Notes: generated from the sequence alone by a model not told the origin. DNA of 64,000 nucleotides from Burkholderiaceae bacterium (GCA_947448625.1 CANFOT010000004.1:1-64000); one strand, 5' to 3'; numbered from the stretch's first letter, positions 19,731 to 30,463 are shown. Made by a program: numbers and translations.

Positions 19731-20549
19731 ATGAAATTGCATCCCCTTCGTTTTCTGGTGAGCGCTTTTATGGCCTTTGGATTTGTAGCCGCTGCACATT
19801 CTCAAAATTCATTACCGGTAAATGCCGCTGCCTCTGTTAATGGAACGATTATTTCCAATGACACGGTTGAACAAGCCATTCAGGTGGCGCTATCTCAGGG
19901 TCAAAAAGATTCCCCTGAGCTTCGTAAAGTAGTCTTGGGAAAGATGATTGAAATCTCTCTTCTATCGCAACAGGCAGATAAAGATGGGCTTGCCAATTCT
20001 GATAGGGCGAATAGTCAGCTAGCCCTGATTCGTCAAAATTATTTAGCGGACTTAGAGTTGACCACCTTTATGTCAAATAATCCTGTGAGTGATGCTGATG
20101 TCCAGGCTGAATATAACCGTGAGATTGCATCCTTGGGCTCTCAAGGCATGATTGTGGAGTACAAGGTAAGTGATATTGCTGTTGCTACTGAGGCTGATGC
20201 ACAAGCTGCTTTAGCCAGAATTAAAAAAGGCGAGTCTTTTGACAAGGTGGCTAAGAGTGTTTCCTTAGCGTCAAATAAAGTTCAAGGTGGGGCTGTAGGT
20301 TGGGTGCAGGCAGGTCAGACCTTGCCGCAGATTGCTAGTGTCCTCGTAACGCTATCTAAGGGGCAGGTTTCCCCGACTCCAATCCAAATGCCACAGGGTT
20401 GGTATTTGGTCAAGCTAGAAGACAAAAAATCGAGCAAGCCACCGTCTTTTGATCAAGCTAAAGCAGCCATTCGTAATGGCTTAATTCAGAAGAAACAATT
20501 TGAATTCTTATCTCAATTGCGCCAGGGTGCCAGCATCGTCGTACGCTAA
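19731..20549 (+). CDS. PpiC/parvulin-type peptidyl-prolyl isomerase
   Basis: signal peptide; VEYKVSDIAVATEADAQAALARIKKGESFDKVAKSVS...GWVQAGQTLP; ATG at 19731 preferred over listed start. Confidence 0.88.
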   Translation: MKLHPLRFLVSAFMAFGFVAAAHSQNSLPVNAAASVNGTIISNDTVEQAIQVALSQGQKDSPELRKVVLGKMIEISLLSQQADKDGLANSDRANSQLALIRQNYLADLELTTFMSNNPVSDADVQAEYNREIASLGSQGMIVEYKVSDIAVATEADAQAALARIKKGESFDKVAKSVSLASNKVQGGAVGWVQAGQTLPQIASVLVTLSKGQVSPTPIQMPQGWYLVKLEDKKSSKPPSFDQAKAAIRNGLIQKKQFEFLSQLRQGASIVVR

Positions 20550-20565
20550 ATCAAGGCTCATTGAT

Positions 20566-20596
20566 AGAAAAGGGTGCCCGAGGGTGCCCTTTTCTA
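20566..20596 (+). terminator. intrinsic terminator
   Basis: AGAAAAGGG...CCCTTTTCT. Confidence 0.65.
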
Positions 20597-20686
20597 TTTA
20601 TGCCGGCCTCTAGTGGTATTTCTCTATCTCAATGCCTGTCATTCAGGAGTAGATTGAATAATCACTGATTGAATAAGGGGGCGTAC

Positions 20687-21256
20687 ATGAGCAAGAATCC
20701 ATTTGATTTAAGTGCAATGGCAAATCATGCCAAGGGGGTTGAGGCTGCAAAAGCGCTTGGCCAAGCAGCATTGACCAGCGCTCAGGAGATCGCTCAATTA
20801 AATCAACGAGCTGCACAAGAGCTATCCTCCCGTTTGCAGGCCAAAGTCGCAGAGCTTATGAAAACGCAAGACCCAAAAGCAGTTTTTGATTATGTGCATG
20901 CGGAGGTGTTGCAGGATGCTGCAAAAGAAGTGGCTGAATATCAGTCTCAGCTTTTTCAAGCTTTAGCCAGTGGAAACAAAGAGCTAGCAAAAATTGCAGA
21001 ATCCATGATTAAAGAATCTCAGCATGACTTAATTCATTTTGTGAATGAGGCTACTCAAAATTCCCCGGCGGGAACCGAGCCCTATACCTCAGTATTTAAA
21101 ACCTCATTTAACAATGCACTCCAGAATTTTGAGATGATTCGTGCGGCAATGGCGGACTCATTTGTGAGCTTTGAGAAAAATGTGGAAAATATGAGCAAGA
21201 TTTCTGGTGTGCAGAAAAGATCTGCGGCAGCAGCTAAGAAAACTGAAAAAAAATAG
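20687..21256 (+). CDS. phasin family protein
   Basis: EAAKALGQAALTSAQEIAQLNQRAAQELSSRLQAKVAELM...; C-terminal AAAAKKTEKK. Confidence 0.85.
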   Translation: MSKNPFDLSAMANHAKGVEAAKALGQAALTSAQEIAQLNQRAAQELSSRLQAKVAELMKTQDPKAVFDYVHAEVLQDAAKEVAEYQSQLFQALASGNKELAKIAESMIKESQHDLIHFVNEATQNSPAGTEPYTSVFKTSFNNALQNFEMIRAAMADSFVSFEKNVENMSKISGVQKRSAAAAKKTEKK

Positions 21257-21273
21257 TACCTATCTTTCTCTTG

Positions 21274-21303
21274 ATTTAGACCGCCCTTGGCGGCGGTCTA
21301 AAT
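21274..21303 (+). terminator. hairpin downstream of phasin
   Basis: ATTTAGACCGCC...GGCGGTCTAAAT. Confidence 0.5.
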
Positions 21304-21414
21304 ACCTCTTAAATTCTTCATATTTAATTAATCTGACTGGAATCACAAATATCCAGAAATTGTTAGAATGTACAGTGCCCAACAAGGGGTAATTGCATTT
21401 AACAAGGATTGAAT

Positions 21415-24312
21415 ATGGGTGGTATTTCTCAGTGGGAGCAGCTCAACATTGAGCTGACAGCAGCTCTTGGAAGTTCTGTTCATTTCGATACAGCCCATCA
21501 GGCGGTTTACGCCTCCGAGGCTTCCAATTACCGCCAAATTCCGATTGGGGTGGTTACCCCAAGAAATACCGAGGAGTTTGTAAAGGGTATTGAGATTTGC
21601 CATCGTAATAAGGCGCCGGTACTCATGCGTGGTGCTGGCACCTCCATGAATGGTCAGACTGTTAACAATGCAGTCGTGTTTGATATCTCCAAGTACTGTA
21701 ACCATATTCTTGCTTTAGATCCAGCTGCTGGTAACGCTGTGGTTGAGCCAGGGGTAATCTGCGATTCTTTGCGCGATGCTGCTGAGCTGCACGGTTTAAC
21801 TTTTGCACCGGATCCTTCTACGCATAGCCGTTGCACCTTAGGCGGCATGGTTGCCAACAATTCTTGTGGCGCCCATTCGGTGATGGCGGGTAAGACGCTG
21901 GAGAATACCGAGGCGCTAGAAATCTTGACCTATGATGGTGAGCGTTTTTGGGTTGGCCCTACATCGGATCAAGAGCTAGAGCAGATCATTGCTGCTGGTG
22001 GCCGTAAAGGCCAGATCTATCAAGATTTATTAGCCTTACGTAATCGCTACGCCGACTTGATTCGTGCACGCTTTCCCAATATTAAGCGTCGTGTTTCTGG
22101 GTATAACTTAGATCAGCTTCTACCTGAAAATGGATTTAACGTGGCACGTGCACTGGTAGGCACTGAAGGCACATGTGCCCTCACTTTGGCTGCCAAGGTA
22201 AGACTGGTGAAGAGTCCTGCCAAGCGCGTAGTGTTGGTATTGGGCTTCGAAGATATCTACTTAGCAGGGGATGCAGTGCCCGAATACCAATCTTTTAATC
22301 CCATCGCGATTGAAGGGCTGGATTACAAAATCATTCGTGGCCTGCAGGAACGTAATTTAGCTAAAGCAGAAATTGATCTACTTCCACCTGGAAATGCTTG
22401 GGTAGTTGTTGAGTTTGGTGACGACACACTTGAGGGTGCAATCGCTCAAGCTGAAAAAGCAGAGCAGTACTTCAAAGCAAGAACTAAAGGTCCTCAGCCA
22501 TCCACTTGGCTGGTGCCTGATCCACTTTTGCAGAAGCGTATTTGGTCGATTCGAGAAAATGGCGCATCTGCTACGCACCTATCGATTGATCCAAACTCCC
22601 CTGATCCAGTGGTGGGTTGGGAAGATGCTGCGGTTGACCCAGCCCGCTTAGGTGAGTACCTGCGAGCCTTTCAGGCGCTAGTAGATTCTTATGAATATGA
22701 AACCTCACTCTATGGACATTTTGGCGATGGGTGTATTCATGCGCGCATTACTTTTAACTTACGATCTGCAGAAGGCGTTGCCAAATTTAGATCCTTTATT
22801 CGGGATGCAGCAACCCTAGTTGTCGAGTTTGGAGGTTCACTCACTGGTGAGCATGGCGACGGACAAGCTAGGGCGGAATTTCTGCCCATCATGTTTGGCG
22901 AAGAGTTAATGGGTGCGATGCATGAGTTCAAGCGCATCTGGGATCCACAGAACAAACTGAATCCTGGCAAAGTAGTTCACCCCTACCGCGTGGATGAAAA
23001 CCTACGTATGGGTCCAGAATATAAAGTCGTTAACATCAAGACACGCCTGAATTTCTTGAGCCAAGAAGGCAATGGATTTCAACGGGCCGTTGAACGTTGC
23101 GTTGGTATGGGTAAGTGCCGTAGTGAAAAAGTCGGCACGATGTGCCCAAGTTACCGCGCCACTAAAGAAGAGCGCTTTTCCACTCGTGGGCGCTCACGAC
23201 TCTTTTGGGAGATGCTCCAGGGCGAAGTCATTAAAGATGGTTGGGAAAGTAATGAGCTTAAAGAAGCTCTAGATACTTGCCTCTCCTGCAAGGGTTGCAA
23301 GACTGATTGTCCTGCTCACGTGGATATGGCCTCCTATAAAGCGGAGTTCTTATCCCACTATCACGAAACTAATAGCAGGCCACGTCAGGCTTTGACTATG
23401 GGCCGTATCGGGGATTGGGCACCACTAGCTAGTAATTTCTCTTGGCTCATTAATGCGGTCATGCAAACGCCCGTCATCTCCAATTTTGCTAAATGGGTTG
23501 GTGGCGTAGCGCAAGAACGCAGCCTACCTAAGTTCGCAAGCCAGTCTTTTAGAAAGCAATTTAAGCAATCGACGAGAGCAAACATCGGGCATAAGAAGGT
23601 CATTCTCTGGGTTGATACTTTCTGCGAGCACTTTCATCCTGAGGTCGCCAATGCGGCAGTTGAGGTGTTGGCTCACGCAGGCTTTGAGGCAACACTACCA
23701 AAAACGCCTTTGTGCTGCGGTCGCCCTTTGTATGACTTTGGTTATCTTGATCTAGCTAAGCAGAAGCTGGAGAAAATTCTGGATGCTATCGGCAGTGAGA
23801 TTAAGGCAAATCCAAATGCACCTATCGCGGTAGTCGGTCTCGAGCCAGGATGCATGTCAGTCTTTAAGGATGAGCTATTAAAGTTCTTCCCTCATGACCC
23901 AAGGGCAACGCTCTTGGCATCAAGCACCTATCTGCTCGGGGATTTCTTGCATGAGCAGGGCTATACACCGCCGCCGCTAGACTGCAATATCTTGGTTCAT
24001 TCGCATTGCCATCAGAAGTCACTATTTGGCACTAAAGGTGATGTGGCGCTGCTGGCTGCCTTAGGCGCCAAGGCGAATTACATCGACAGTGGTTGCTGTG
24101 GCATGGCCGGCTCTTTTGGGTTTAATCCTGAGCATGTTGAGATTTCGAAAGCAGTGGGTGAGCTGGTTTTATTGCCAGCTATCCGTGCCGCCGAAAAAGA
24201 AACCATCATTCTTACCAATGGCTTTAGTTGTAGAGAGCAAATTGAGCAAGAGACCGGGCGCAAGGTAAAGCATCTAGCTGAACTTCTACAAATGGCTCAT
24301 CAAGCTCAGTAA
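21415..24312 (+). CDS. FAD-binding and (Fe-S)-binding oxidoreductase (D-lactate/2-hydroxyacid dehydrogenase type)
   Basis: FAD_binding_4 region RGAGTSMNGQTVNNAVVFDISKY; CLSCKGCKTDCP; CCGMAGSFG. Confidence 0.93.
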   Translation: MGGISQWEQLNIELTAALGSSVHFDTAHQAVYASEASNYRQIPIGVVTPRNTEEFVKGIEICHRNKAPVLMRGAGTSMNGQTVNNAVVFDISKYCNHILALDPAAGNAVVEPGVICDSLRDAAELHGLTFAPDPSTHSRCTLGGMVANNSCGAHSVMAGKTLENTEALEILTYDGERFWVGPTSDQELEQIIAAGGRKGQIYQDLLALRNRYADLIRARFPNIKRRVSGYNLDQLLPENGFNVARALVGTEGTCALTLAAKVRLVKSPAKRVVLVLGFEDIYLAGDAVPEYQSFNPIAIEGLDYKIIRGLQERNLAKAEIDLLPPGNAWVVVEFGDDTLEGAIAQAEKAEQYFKARTKGPQPSTWLVPDPLLQKRIWSIRENGASATHLSIDPNSPDPVVGWEDAAVDPARLGEYLRAFQALVDSYEYETSLYGHFGDGCIHARITFNLRSAEGVAKFRSFIRDAATLVVEFGGSLTGEHGDGQARAEFLPIMFGEELMGAMHEFKRIWDPQNKLNPGKVVHPYRVDENLRMGPEYKVVNIKTRLNFLSQEGNGFQRAVERCVGMGKCRSEKVGTMCPSYRATKEERFSTRGRSRLFWEMLQGEVIKDGWESNELKEALDTCLSCKGCKTDCPAHVDMASYKAEFLSHYHETNSRPRQALTMGRIGDWAPLASNFSWLINAVMQTPVISNFAKWVGGVAQERSLPKFASQSFRKQFKQSTRANIGHKKVILWVDTFCEHFHPEVANAAVEVLAHAGFEATLPKTPLCCGRPLYDFGYLDLAKQKLEKILDAIGSEIKANPNAPIAVVGLEPGCMSVFKDELLKFFPHDPRATLLASSTYLLGDFLHEQGYTPPPLDCNILVHSHCHQKSLFGTKGDVALLAALGAKANYIDSGCCGMAGSFGFNPEHVEISKAVGELVLLPAIRAAEKETIILTNGFSCREQIEQETGRKVKHLAELLQMAHQAQ

Positions 24313-24337
24313 AAAACCCTTTTGCTATGAGTAGAAA

Positions 24338-24367
24338 AGTTCAATGCCACTACCGTGGCATTGAACT
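24338..24367. terminator. bidirectional terminator between convergent genes
   Basis: AGTTCAATGCCAC-tacc-GTGGCATTGAACT. Confidence 0.75.
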
Positions 24368-25445
24368 AAAAGGGCAGGAACTTTTCTTGTCCCGATTCAA
24401 TGGCGACTTGCTTTAGGCTCAGTAAAGTATCTTCTGGAAGGAGTAGGCCTTGGCGGCGATTTTCGATATCTGCTTGCGCCTCCATTTCCCCTGGGAAATA
24501 GACTTGTTGATGCCCCTCCGCTAGCGGCACGTCTTTGAGCGAGTAAATATACTCATCAATACGCTGCTCAAATTCCGCAAGCGGTTGAAATGCCGCAACA
24601 TTTAGTGAGATCACTAGATGCCCGGCACCACTTCGGTTCACCGGGTCATAAGGCCCATGTACTTGGTCTAAAAAGGAACCTCCAGATAGGACACCAGATA
24701 AGATATCAACCATTACACCCATGACGTAACCTTTGTGCCCCGCCATTGGCAAAATAAATCCCTCAATAGCGGCTTGGGGGTCGGTAGTAGGGCGCCCATC
24801 TTTATCAATCGCCCAATCATTGGGGATGGGCTGACGACGCTTTTGCGCAAGATAAATTTTTCCTCTAGCCACTCCAGAATTGGCCATATCCATTACCACT
24901 GGGCCATGTTTTCCGCCGGGGACTGCAATTGACCATGGATTTGTACCTATCTTCTTTTTGCGGCCACCCCAAGGCGCCATATTGGGTCCAGCATTACTCA
25001 TCAGTATGGTGATACAACCATTTTTTGCGGCCATTCTGGTGAAGTACATGCAAGTACCAAAGTGATTGGAATTTCTCACTGAGACGATGCCAACGCTATG
25101 ATTCTTTGCGCGTGCAATGGACTCTTCAATTGCTTTTTTAGCAATCACTGGACCAACTCCATCACCCCCATCTAGGACGGCGATAGCATTCGAGTCGACA
25201 GCTAAAGTAGTTTTGGTTTCTGCTTTCATTGCGCCTGATTTGAGGCGAGCGTAGTACCAGGCCAGTCTCAATAGGCCATGGGATTGATGACCCCATAAAT
25301 CTGCTTGAACTAAGGTATCCGCTGCTAAATAAGCATCGTTGGTGGGAACCCCAGCACTTTCGTAAACGGCTTGCGCGAATTGAATGAGTGCATCTGGGCT
25401 AATATGTTTTGCAGGATTCGTCATAGTCTTTCGGTTGGTATTCAA
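24366..25445 (-). CDS. Ldh family (malate/L-lactate/ureidoglycolate-type) dehydrogenase
   Basis: ADLWGHQSHGLLRL...VRNSNHFGTCMYF...MANSGVARGKI. Confidence 0.9.
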   Translation of the reverse strand: MNTNRKTMTNPAKHISPDALIQFAQAVYESAGVPTNDAYLAADTLVQADLWGHQSHGLLRLAWYYARLKSGAMKAETKTTLAVDSNAIAVLDGGDGVGPVIAKKAIEESIARAKNHSVGIVSVRNSNHFGTCMYFTRMAAKNGCITILMSNAGPNMAPWGGRKKKIGTNPWSIAVPGGKHGPVVMDMANSGVARGKIYLAQKRRQPIPNDWAIDKDGRPTTDPQAAIEGFILPMAGHKGYVMGVMVDILSGVLSGGSFLDQVHGPYDPVNRSGAGHLVISLNVAAFQPLAEFEQRIDEYIYSLKDVPLAEGHQQVYFPGEMEAQADIENRRQGLLLPEDTLLSLKQVAIESGQEKFLPF

Positions 25446-25568
25446 GCATGCATTAGTTGAGAGCTTGTCTACCGTTAATTGTGTCTCTATTATTTTTTTA
25501 ATTTATAGTGGCTGTAGAGCAATAATCTTACTTGCCAGCCTTTAAGAAAACAAGATAACGAGACTACC

Positions 25569-26522
25569 ATGAGACTACTTTTTGCTTTTAGCTTTGCATT
25601 TTTTATGCAGCTAACTTCTACCGTACAAGCTGCTGAGTATCCTCAACGTACGATCCGGATGGTGATCCCCTTTGCCCCAGGCGGTGGGTCCGATGTCTTA
25701 GGGCGCGTGCTGGCAGAAAAGATGTCTAGCGAGCTGGGGGTTTCTGTCATCGTTGAGAATAAGCCGGGAGCATCTAGCATTATTGGCAGCGAGGCGGTTG
25801 CTAAGGCAGCTCCAGACGGATACACCATTCTTCTAACCAATAGTGCTATTACTAGTAACCCAACATTTTTTAAACTGCCTTTTGATACCCAAAGCTTGGT
25901 CGCCATTACTAAGGTAGCCAATGCACCGCAGCTATTGGTTGCCAACCCCAATGCCCCTTTTAAAAATTTGAAAGAGATGTTGGTCTATGCCAAGGCTAAT
26001 CCTGGCAAGGTATCGATTGGGACTGCTGGAGCGGGGCAGATTTCTCATTTGGCGGCTGAATTACTCGAAAAATCCAGTGGCACTGAAATGATCATGGTTC
26101 ATTACAAAGGTAGCGGTGGAGCCTTAGCAGATTTAATTGGGGGTCAAATTAATATGTCATTTGGAACTGCGCCAGGATTAATGCAGCATATTCGAAACGG
26201 TAAAGTGATTCCAATTGCCGTCTCTAGCGCCCAAAGAATGTCGGCGCTACCAAACACCCCGAGTATTTCTGAAGTTTTGCCTGGTTACGATATTAGTAAT
26301 TGGTTCGGTATCTTTGCTCCACCACAAACCCCAAAACCGATTATTGACCGCATTTATCAGGCAATTACTAAAGCCTTAGCCAGTCCAGAGTTGAGTAAAA
26401 AATTCGGTGATGAAGGTTTTGATATTGTGGCAACGGCGCCGGATAAGTTTGAAAAATCGTTTAAACAAGAAATTACGTATTGGCAGAAATTTGCAAAAGA
26501 CAATAACCTCAAGATTGATTAA
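25569..26522 (+). CDS. Bug/TctC tripartite tricarboxylate transporter-type substrate-binding protein
   Basis: signal peptide; YPQRTIRMVIPFAPGGGSDVLGR...VENKPGASSIIGSEAVAKAAPDGYT. Confidence 0.95.
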   Translation: MRLLFAFSFAFFMQLTSTVQAAEYPQRTIRMVIPFAPGGGSDVLGRVLAEKMSSELGVSVIVENKPGASSIIGSEAVAKAAPDGYTILLTNSAITSNPTFFKLPFDTQSLVAITKVANAPQLLVANPNAPFKNLKEMLVYAKANPGKVSIGTAGAGQISHLAAELLEKSSGTEMIMVHYKGSGGALADLIGGQINMSFGTAPGLMQHIRNGKVIPIAVSSAQRMSALPNTPSISEVLPGYDISNWFGIFAPPQTPKPIIDRIYQAITKALASPELSKKFGDEGFDIVATAPDKFEKSFKQEITYWQKFAKDNNLKID

Positions 26523-26524
26523 AA

Positions 26525-27703
26525 ATGAGTGCCAAAAAACAAATCCCTATTCGCGCTACCTACATGCGTGGCGGCACCAGTAAGGGTGTCTTTTTCAATA
26601 TAAAAGATCTCCCTCCAGCAGCGCAAAATCCAGGCGTCGAGCGAGACAAAATCATGTTGCGCGTCATCGGTAGTCCAGATCCCTATGGCAAGCAAATTGA
26701 TGGCATGGGCAATGGCACATCAAGCACAAGCAAGGTGGTGATCATAGGGCCAAGTGATCGCGAAGACTGTGATATTGACTATTTATTCGGTGCAGTAGCT
26801 ATTGATGCGCCTGTTGTTGACTGGAGTGGAAACTGCGGGAACTTATCTTCTGCGGTTGGCCCATACGCCATTCAAGAGGGTTTGGTTGATGCCGGCACAG
26901 ATGGGGTAAAAACAGTTCGTATTTGGCAGGCTAATCTAGGAAAAAGAATTATTGCTCATGTTCAAGTAAAGGATCGGCAAGTTGTTGAGTTGGGAGATTT
27001 TGAGCTTGATGGCGTTACCTTTCCATCTGCTGAAGTGCAGCTGGAGTTTTTGGATCCGGGTGCGGATGCGGATTCAGAGGGTGGAGCTATGTTCCCCACC
27101 GGTAATTTTGTTGATCACTTAGATATTCCAGGTATTGGCAGAATGGAGGTCACATTAATTAATGCTGGCAATCCAACGATATTTATTCATGCTCAATCTT
27201 TGGGCTTATCTGGGATTGAGTTGCAAGAGGACGTGAATAGTAATTCCGACCTACTCAAAAAATTAGAAACAATTCGTGCGTATGCAACTGTGACAATGGG
27301 CTTAGCTGCCACTCCAGCAGAGGCAACTGAGAAGCGGCCCCATACCCCTAAACTTGCTTTTGTAACAGCGCCAAGTTCATATACCGCCTCAAGTGGAAGG
27401 GCGGTTAGCGAGCAAGAGATTGATATTGCTGCCCGGATAATGTCGATGGGTAAGTTGCATCATGCAATGACGGGCACGGGTGCAATTGCAATTGCCGTTG
27501 CTAGCGCAATACCAGGAACAATTGTGAGCTCAGTCCTGGGTGGAAAATCCTATTCAAGAGTGAAATTTGGCCATCCATCAGGAACTCTTGGAGTTGGGGC
27601 CGAAGCAAATAATGAATCCGGTGAATGGGTCATTACTAAAGCGCTCATGAGTAGAAGCGCCCGCCGTTTAATGACAGGCGAAGTATGGGTGCCTGAGGCT
27701 TAA
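26525..27703 (+). CDS. PrpF-domain protein (isomerase/tautomerase)
   Basis: IRATYMRGGTSKGVFFNIKDLP...GKQIDGMGNGTSSTSKVV. Confidence 0.92.
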   Translation: MSAKKQIPIRATYMRGGTSKGVFFNIKDLPPAAQNPGVERDKIMLRVIGSPDPYGKQIDGMGNGTSSTSKVVIIGPSDREDCDIDYLFGAVAIDAPVVDWSGNCGNLSSAVGPYAIQEGLVDAGTDGVKTVRIWQANLGKRIIAHVQVKDRQVVELGDFELDGVTFPSAEVQLEFLDPGADADSEGGAMFPTGNFVDHLDIPGIGRMEVTLINAGNPTIFIHAQSLGLSGIELQEDVNSNSDLLKKLETIRAYATVTMGLAATPAEATEKRPHTPKLAFVTAPSSYTASSGRAVSEQEIDIAARIMSMGKLHHAMTGTGAIAIAVASAIPGTIVSSVLGGKSYSRVKFGHPSGTLGVGAEANNESGEWVITKALMSRSARRLMTGEVWVPEA

Positions 27704-27707
27704 AAAA

Positions 27708-28679
27708 CTATTCAGCAGTAATGTTTGCGGTTTTAATAACCTTACTCCACTTATCGCGTTCCGATTTAATGAACTTACCGAAGCTTTCTGGGCTCCCTCC
27801 CGCGGACTGACTTGCCCCATCTGCAATCGCTTTTGCCATATCCGGATCTTGCAGAATCTCATTGATTGCTTTATTTAAGCGAAGCACAATGGCATTAGGA
27901 GTTTTTGCTGGCACCACAATGCCTTGCCAGTTATATGACTCAAAACCTGGCAGGCCAGCTTCGCTCATCGTGGGGATGTTGGGTAGTACAGATAAGCGTT
28001 TAAGTGAGGTTACTGCGATTGGGCGGATCTTCTCGGCCTTAATCGATGGTAGGGCTGCATAACCCATCTCAAACATCATAGCCAGATGTCCTGCCATGAG
28101 GTCTGTGGCTGCTGGAGCGCCGCCCTTATAGGGCACGTGTGTTAATTCAATTTTGGCCTCAGCCTTGAGCATTTCTCCAGAGAGGTGATGCGCACCACCT
28201 TGACCAGAGGATCCATAGGTAAGTTTATTCGGATCTTTTTTCGCGAGAGCAATTAACTCGGCTAAGTTTTTTACAGGCAACTGTGAGGAGACGCTTAAGA
28301 TGAGCGGGCTTGTCTCTAGCAAAATAACGGGGGCTAGATCCGACGCAGCATCGTAAGGAATGCTCTTCATGAGGATGGGGTTAATTGCTAGGGGAGCAAA
28401 ACTTCCGCAGCCTATGGTGTAGCCATCAGGATTGGCCTTAGCAATTAAGTTGGTACCAATGATGCCTCCTGCACCTGCTTTATTCTCAATGACAACAGGC
28501 TGCCCAAGCTTTTCAGTGAGCTTTCGCCCAAGAAGGCGCATACGGGTATCTGAATATCCGCCTGGAGCGTAGGGGACGATTAAGGTAATCGGTGATGAGG
28601 GCCAATTACTTTGAGCTTTTGCAGAGGTGCCACAGATAGTTGTTAGCAATACCAATAAAAATGAGAATAAGCGAAACAT
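27708..28679 (-). CDS. Bug/TctC substrate-binding protein
   Basis: PITLIVPYAPGGYSDTRMR...VIENKAGAGGIIGTNLIAKANPDGYT. Confidence 0.95.
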   Translation of the reverse strand: MFRLFSFLLVLLTTICGTSAKAQSNWPSSPITLIVPYAPGGYSDTRMRLLGRKLTEKLGQPVVIENKAGAGGIIGTNLIAKANPDGYTIGCGSFAPLAINPILMKSIPYDAASDLAPVILLETSPLILSVSSQLPVKNLAELIALAKKDPNKLTYGSSGQGGAHHLSGEMLKAEAKIELTHVPYKGGAPAATDLMAGHLAMMFEMGYAALPSIKAEKIRPIAVTSLKRLSVLPNIPTMSEAGLPGFESYNWQGIVVPAKTPNAIVLRLNKAINEILQDPDMAKAIADGASQSAGGSPESFGKFIKSERDKWSKVIKTANITAE

Positions 28680-28716
28680 TTAGGTAATCCCTTTATTTGA
28701 TTCTAAGTAGATAAGT

Positions 28717-28758
28717 AAAGCAGGCTTGATACATGATTTGGCACATCAAGCCTGCTTT
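28717..28758 (-). terminator. probable terminator of ahpF
   Basis: AAAGCAGGCTTGAT...ATCAAGCCTGCTTT perfect 14-bp stem. Confidence 0.65.
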
Positions 28759-28770
28759 AATCAATTTGGC

Positions 28771-30315
28771 TTACGAGCGAATCAGGTAATCAAATGCAGA
28801 TAGAGAGGCCTTGGCGCCTTCGCCCATGGCAATAATAATTTGCTTGTAAGGAACTGTGGTGCAATCACCGGCTGCAAATACACCAGGCATTGATGTTTCG
28901 CCCTTTTGGTCAATGATGACCTCACCGCGAGGGGATAAATCGATCACGCCTTTAAGCCAATCAGTGTTTGGAAGTAAGCCAATCTGAACAAAGATGCCTT
29001 CAAGTGCGATGTCATGCATCTGATGATTAGCGCGATCTTCATACCTCAATGTTGTGACTTTACCCTCGGCACCTAAGACTTCCTTGCTTAAGGCATTGGT
29101 GATTACCGTAACGTTAGGCAGGCTATGCAGCTTTTTCTGTAGCACGGCATCAGCGCGTAATTTGGTATCGAATTCCACTAATGTGACGTGACTCACAATA
29201 CCCGCCAAATCAATGGCAGCTTCCACTCCAGAGTTTCCTCCGCCGATGACCGCTACGCGCTTACCTTTATAAAGAGGGCCATCACAGTGTGGGCAGTAGG
29301 CTACCCCCTTGCCGCGGTATTCTTGCTCGCCTGGCACATTCATTTCACGCCAGCGCGCACCAGTACTCAGAATCACAGTTTTACTTTTCAGTATGGCGCC
29401 ATTTGCTAGAGTGATCTCGATCTCGTCACCAGTCTTGCTTAAGCTTTTAGCTGTTTGCAAATTCATCACATCGACATCGTATGCCTTTACATGTTGTTCA
29501 AGTGCCATTACCAGCTTAGGTCCCTCAGTCTCTTTAACGGAGATGAAGTTTTCAATGCCCACGGTATCGGCAACTTGACCGCCAAAACGTTCGGCCACAA
29601 CACCCGTTCTAATTCCTTTTCTGGCGGAGTAGATTGCTGCGGAAGCACCTGCGGGACCGCCACCAATGATTAAGGAATCGTAGGCAGCCTTGGCATTCAA
29701 CTTCTCTGCATCACGTGCTGAAGAATTTGTATCTAGCTTTGCGGCAATTTCTTCGACACTCATACGGCCTTGGCCAAAGACTTCGCCATTCAGAATCACT
29801 GTAGGTACGGCCATGATCTGATATTGGTCAACCAAGTCCTGGAAGAGGGCGCCATCAATCATTTCATGTTCGATGTTTGGATTAAGTGCAGCCATCAAGT
29901 TCAGAGCCTGTACGACATCAGGGCAGTTATGACAGGACAAGGAGATGAAAGTCTGAAAGCGCTTCTTGCCATCCAAGCCTTTAATGCTGTCAATCACGCT
30001 CTGCTCAACCTTGGGTGGGTAGCCACTGGTTTGTAAGATAGCCAGGATGAAAGAGGTCATTTCATGGCCCATTGGTAGACCGGAGAATGCAACACGAGCA
30101 ACTTCACCAGCTTTACCTACTGTAAAGCTCGGAATATTTTTGCTGCTACCAGATGTTGTGACGGTAAGCTTGTTAGATTGTTCGGCAACCTCGTTTAATA
30201 ACTCCAACATCTCCGCAGACTGAGTGCTGTTATCCAGAGTGGCCTCTAGAACAATTGGGCTCTCTATTTTTTCAAAATAAGCCTTCAACTGAGTCTTGAT
30301 GTTGGTATCTAACAT
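28771..30315 (-). CDS. ahpF: alkyl hydroperoxide reductase subunit F
   Basis: [49 protein letters not shown]. Confidence 0.97.
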   Translation of the reverse strand: MLDTNIKTQLKAYFEKIESPIVLEATLDNSTQSAEMLELLNEVAEQSNKLTVTTSGSSKNIPSFTVGKAGEVARVAFSGLPMGHEMTSFILAILQTSGYPPKVEQSVIDSIKGLDGKKRFQTFISLSCHNCPDVVQALNLMAALNPNIEHEMIDGALFQDLVDQYQIMAVPTVILNGEVFGQGRMSVEEIAAKLDTNSSARDAEKLNAKAAYDSLIIGGGPAGASAAIYSARKGIRTGVVAERFGGQVADTVGIENFISVKETEGPKLVMALEQHVKAYDVDVMNLQTAKSLSKTGDEIEITLANGAILKSKTVILSTGARWREMNVPGEQEYRGKGVAYCPHCDGPLYKGKRVAVIGGGNSGVEAAIDLAGIVSHVTLVEFDTKLRADAVLQKKLHSLPNVTVITNALSKEVLGAEGKVTTLRYEDRANHQMHDIALEGIFVQIGLLPNTDWLKGVIDLSPRGEVIIDQKGETSMPGVFAAGDCTTVPYKQIIIAMGEGAKASLSAFDYLIRS

Positions 30316-30343
30316 GATGTATTCCTTGATATTGAATCTTGAT

Positions 30344-30408
30344 GAGTCTATTGGGCAGGGGCTCTATTACTCATCCTGCCCAATAGACTCTCCGAAGAGA
30401 GTCTATTG
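30344..30408 (-). other. mutually exclusive stem-loops in ahpC-ahpF intergenic region
   Basis: GAGTCTATTGGGCAGG (30344-30359)/CCTGCCCAATAGACTC (30375-30390), 16 bp; CAATAGACTCTC (30381-30392)-cgaa-GAGAGTCTATTG (30397-30408), 12 bp with UUCG loop on the transcribed strand. Confidence 0.85.
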
Positions 30409-30431
30409 ATTACTACTAAATGCCGACTTCG

Positions 30432-30463
30432 ATCTTTAGATCTTGCCTACGAGATCTAAAGAT
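30432..30463 (-). other. hairpin at the ahpC stop codon
   Basis: ATCTTTAGATCT-tgcctacg-AGATCTAAAGAT, 12-bp perfect. Confidence 0.8.
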
